From an uncultured Aquimarina sp. (GTDB lineage: Bacteria; Bacteroidota; Bacteroidia; Flavobacteriales; Flavobacteriaceae), in the NCBI GenBank assembly GCA_937951135.1, contig CALFCI010000031.1:1-63095 (forward strand): a stretch of DNA of 63,095 nucleotides, given 5' to 3'. Positions 61,901 to 63,095 of this stretch are shown in pieces. The stretch's first letter is position 1. Every line of letters begins with the position of its first letter. Under the pieces are notes generated by a model that saw nothing but the letters and a program-made list of their open reading frames with translations, did not search any database and was not told the origin of the DNA. Position numbers and translations under genes: made by a program.

Positions 61901-62119
61901 TGGCTGACCTGATGCATCAACTACAGTACCATTTATTTCTGACTGTTGGTTGTTTACGGTTTCACTTGAATTAGTATCTCTTTTGTTTTCATTAGCGTAT
62001 GAATTGTTTGGTGTTATACCAAATACAGTCGTACATAATAAGAATATAAAAGTTCTCATAATCATGACTAGCGCCCGTTTTCCCAGAAGGGGACGAACTT
62101 TTTTTAATTTAAATTTCAT
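58952..62119 (-). CDS. SusC/RagA-family TonB-linked outer-membrane transporter
   Basis: 1055 residues: a long signal region (hydrophobic core MIMRTFIFLLCTTVFGI from residue 19), a CarboxypepD_reg-like domain (INGTVVDASGQPLPGASILE), the SusC linker LGEVVVIGYGTASKKDATGA, a plug (SPEQLLQGRSAGVQVTTSSG; IRIRGSSSVRSGNNPLYVID) and a large barrel ending SFSFGLNLNF. Imports an oligomer with its SusD-like partner, encoded 5 bp downstream. No sugar-specific enzymes are in the same transcript, so the ligand is unknown. No anti-sigma/sigma pair or SARP-type regulator lies nearby. Confidence 0.95.
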   Translation of the reverse strand: MKFKLKKVRPLLGKRALVMIMRTFIFLLCTTVFGITPNNSYANENKRDTNSSETVNNQQSEINGTVVDASGQPLPGASILEKDTTNGVITDFDGNFSITVNGDNPILVVSYIGFAIKEVPVNGQSNLNIALEEDASSLGEVVVIGYGTASKKDATGAVVVVSAEGFNKGVVTSPEQLLQGRSAGVQVTTSSGEPGAGATIRIRGSSSVRSGNNPLYVIDGVPFNDGSNSPGASTGTFLGGSSAKNPLNFINSNDIESISILKDASSTAIYGSRAANGVIIVTTKSGKRGDPKLNYSFTTTTASVANDYDLLSASEFAAGNPAANEGSDVNAFDAILRTAITTEHNLSYAGGSDKGKYRVSLGVLNQEGIIKNTDLDKYTLNTSVSQDFFDDILEISANITASQIESEATALSETSGANGDLLLSALRWNPTRSFTNPDGTYNQQSNNERNPVALLDYFSDDTETTKLFGNVKATINFTNYLKYQFTYGFDRTNTRRGIAISRLFVSPTSLDRGYANIQNNRFTNQLFSNTLSFDKEISDNFKINAVVGHSYEEYTGSGENLTIRDFDFDDQSIYLDNIYAGNTVERLDYSSASYIPPSPIAAAGTAATNQVGFVPISLQSFFARGIFNIKNKYILTATVRADGSSRFGTNNKYGYFPAFAAAWKVHEEGFLPEAISELKLRAGWGQTGNQQFNAEASREVFAPLDGGGVTRLNIGNPDLKWETTTQLNFGLDFEINDGRFSGNIDYFRKNTDDLLFRLSVAQPGPVGSFSWANFSDEIINSGVEVGLNYQVIENDDFTLEIGGNVSFLKNEINGKEAFANSGTLTGAVNGQGLSGQTLQLLFDDQPLYAFYLPVFEGFDSTSGAPIYADTNGDGVVNTNFDQPGGVSDRQFVGDPNPDLNIGLFIRANYKDWDLSLNGYGAYGHEIYNNTANALFNASAFNSGGNVTTNIPGNGEDPGSSPTISTRFLESGDFFRLSNATIGYTINTEKLGKVGKYLSNARFFITGQNLFIITPYSGFDPEVNANKQLRGVPSFGIEYSGYPRSRSFSFGLNLNF

Positions 62120-62589
62120 AAATTTAGATTGTGTTAATTAGACATTCAGTTTAGTTATTTGCACTCTAGAGGAACGAAGTTGATTCACCGGAAAATGTTT
62201 GTCTTCGCTCCTTCTTTCTTTATTTCAATATACTGGTTTTATTGATGATTTCATAGTCTGTTATAATTTCAAAATCTGTACTCTATATTTTGCGCTTTAC
62301 CCAATACACCATTACATCTTTATATATTTAAGTAAAGTGTCCAAAAGTTGTTACAAAACTGATTTACTAAACCACCAATTTTTTATCAATTTTTTTAATA
62401 TTTCAATAAAATACAGATGGTAAATATATGATATTTGTTTTAAATTCATAAATTTGGAAGAATATTTTTAGTATGTAAGTTAAAATTTGTGATTTATTAT
62501 GACAAAAACCTAACGTTTTAAAAACATTTTAGATTTAATTCACCAGTTAAAAAAAGGAATAAAGATGTTTGTATTTGTAGAAAGACCGT
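62120..62589. other. Upstream region of the SusC-like gene
   Basis: 470 bp, AT-rich, with no convincing TAnnTTTG promoter on the minus strand and no gene. The short plus-strand frames near 62199 are low-complexity and not coding. Expression of the SusCD operon may depend on a promoter I cannot recognise or on read-through. Confidence 0.45.
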
Positions 62590-62975
62590 TTCTTTCTCTC
62601 TCTTGTAGACAGGCTTTAGGTTTTGATTTCTATGCAAAATAAGAAAACGCATGTTTTTTCCTGCTTTTCGTTCTATGGACTGTAATAACAAATAGTTTAT
62701 AAGAACAAATAGATTTGCGACTTCATCGCATTTTCCGAAGTGCCCAAAAAAGTTTTGATTTGCAAGTTTTGTTTTAGGGCTTTGAAAAAGAGTTCAATAT
62801 ACCAACGTTTCTTATACAGGTCGGTAATGGTTGGGGTACTCCATTGCAGTTGATTGGTAAGATAGTGTTTTTAGGAAAGGCCAATTATAGCAAGCCATAA
62901 AGGTCATGTAGCTTAGCTGGGTAGTATTATCCTTCCAGTTAGTAGTATACAAGACGTTGGCATCACAAAAAGGTA
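62590..62975 (-). mobile_element. IS4-family transposase remnant
   Basis: On the minus strand: LTNQLQWSTPTITDLYKKRW then YIELFFKALKQNLQIKTFLG, TSENAMKSQIYLFL and a stop; after a one-base frame change INYLLLQSIERKAGKNMRFL follows. This is the conserved YREK-type C-terminal part of IS4-family transposases (IxxLYkxRWxIElfFKxiKQnLxikxFlGtSxnA). Several frameshifts and internal stops mean it is inactive. It borders the tRNA-Leu at 63036. The segment 62940-62975 is less certain. Confidence 0.8.
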
Positions 62976-62998
62976 TGGTCTATTATATGGCCCCAAAT

Positions 62999-63031
62999 AA
63001 AAAAGCTGAATCTTTCGATTCAGCTTTTTTT
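62999..63031 (-). terminator. Terminator downstream of tRNA-Leu
   Basis: AAAAAAGCTGAATC / GATTCAGCTTTTTTT, 13-14-bp stem with a 4-nt loop, followed on the minus strand by a T-run. Starts 5 bp past the tRNA 3' end. Confidence 0.9.
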
Positions 63032-63035
63032 GTTG

Positions 63036-63095
63036 TGCGGGCGGAGAGACTCGAACTCTCACACCTTGCGGCACTAGATCCTAAGTCTGGTATAT
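63036..63095 (-). tRNA. tRNA-Leu (anticodon UAG), 3' part, truncated by the window end
   Basis: On the minus strand: anticodon arm with loop CTTAGGA (anticodon TAG), long variable arm TGCCGCAAGGTGTG as in class II tRNAs, T-arm GAGAGTTCGAGTCTCTC and acceptor CGCCCGC plus discriminator A. CCA is not encoded. The D-arm and 5' acceptor lie beyond base 63095. One anticodon-stem pair appears mismatched (C-A), which should be checked in the full sequence. Confidence 0.85.

Overview
The window is from a member of the Bacteroidota, most likely a marine Flavobacteriaceae; the genus cannot be fixed from the sequence. Evidence: low GC, a SusC/SusD pair, TonB receptors with carboxypeptidase-regulatory-like N-termini, a type IX secretion (T9SS) sorting domain, a ribosomal protein L21 with a helix-hairpin-helix extension, DUF4199, PorT-like beta-barrel proteins, and promoters carrying the Bacteroidota -7 element TAnnTTTG (for example before rplU and glpR).

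Layout. 1-4106 is mostly housekeeping: NifU-like and Mrp Fe-S factors, a frameshifted secreted-protein gene, a Cys-less alkyltransferase-like protein, a LysE-type exporter and TrmB. 4437-13396 holds a T9SS-tail protein, a LuxE-like acyl-protein synthetase with two membrane proteins, a YHS protein, L27/L21, DUF4199 and a paired active/inactive M16 peptidase. 13.4-21.6 kb is an accessory, cassette-like stretch: a zinc-economy locus (COG0523 metallochaperone, GTP cyclohydrolase FolE, MerC-like protein, divergent Fur/Zur regulator with twin palindromic operators), HicAB, an orphan EF-Tu domain-3-like protein with a small partner, an outer-membrane beta-barrel and an AbiE toxin-antitoxin pair. Two different direct repeats (225-230 bp and about 90 bp) bracket parts of this stretch, and a third repeat family of about 167 bp has three full copies at 7.7, 8.4 and 14.7 kb.

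21.6-26.6 kb carries an alpha/beta hydrolase and a set of envelope glycosyltransferases ending with a MORN-type protein. 27.1-35.3 kb holds a NosR/CcoG-like polyferredoxin membrane protein, an FAD oxidoreductase, DUF547, an outer-membrane protein, a GH113-like lipoprotein with an 11-unit heptamer tandem repeat directly before its start, and an Omp85-type protein. 35.5-41.8 kb has a beta-helix lipoprotein with its TonB receptor, a divergent AraC regulator and a uracil-DNA-glycosylase-family protein. 41.9-46.2 kb is glycerol catabolism (glpD-glpK, divergent glpR).

46.3-63.1 kb looks like a discrete, inserted block. It is bounded on the left by a decayed tRNA-Leu-like sequence and on the right by a tRNA-Leu(UAG) in the same orientation, and it contains remnants of IS30- and IS4-family transposases. 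Its content, all on the minus strand, is SusC, SusD, two giant FG-GAP/UnbV lipoproteins, a vanadium-haloperoxidase/PAP2-like lipoprotein, an SRPBCC+GyrI-like protein and, beyond the IS30 remnant, a GH63-type glycosidase. The best candidate for an undescribed system is this SusCD/UnbV-pair/haloperoxidase gene set, whose substrate is unknown. Next come the repeat-bracketed accessory cassettes and the EF-Tu domain-3 orphan.
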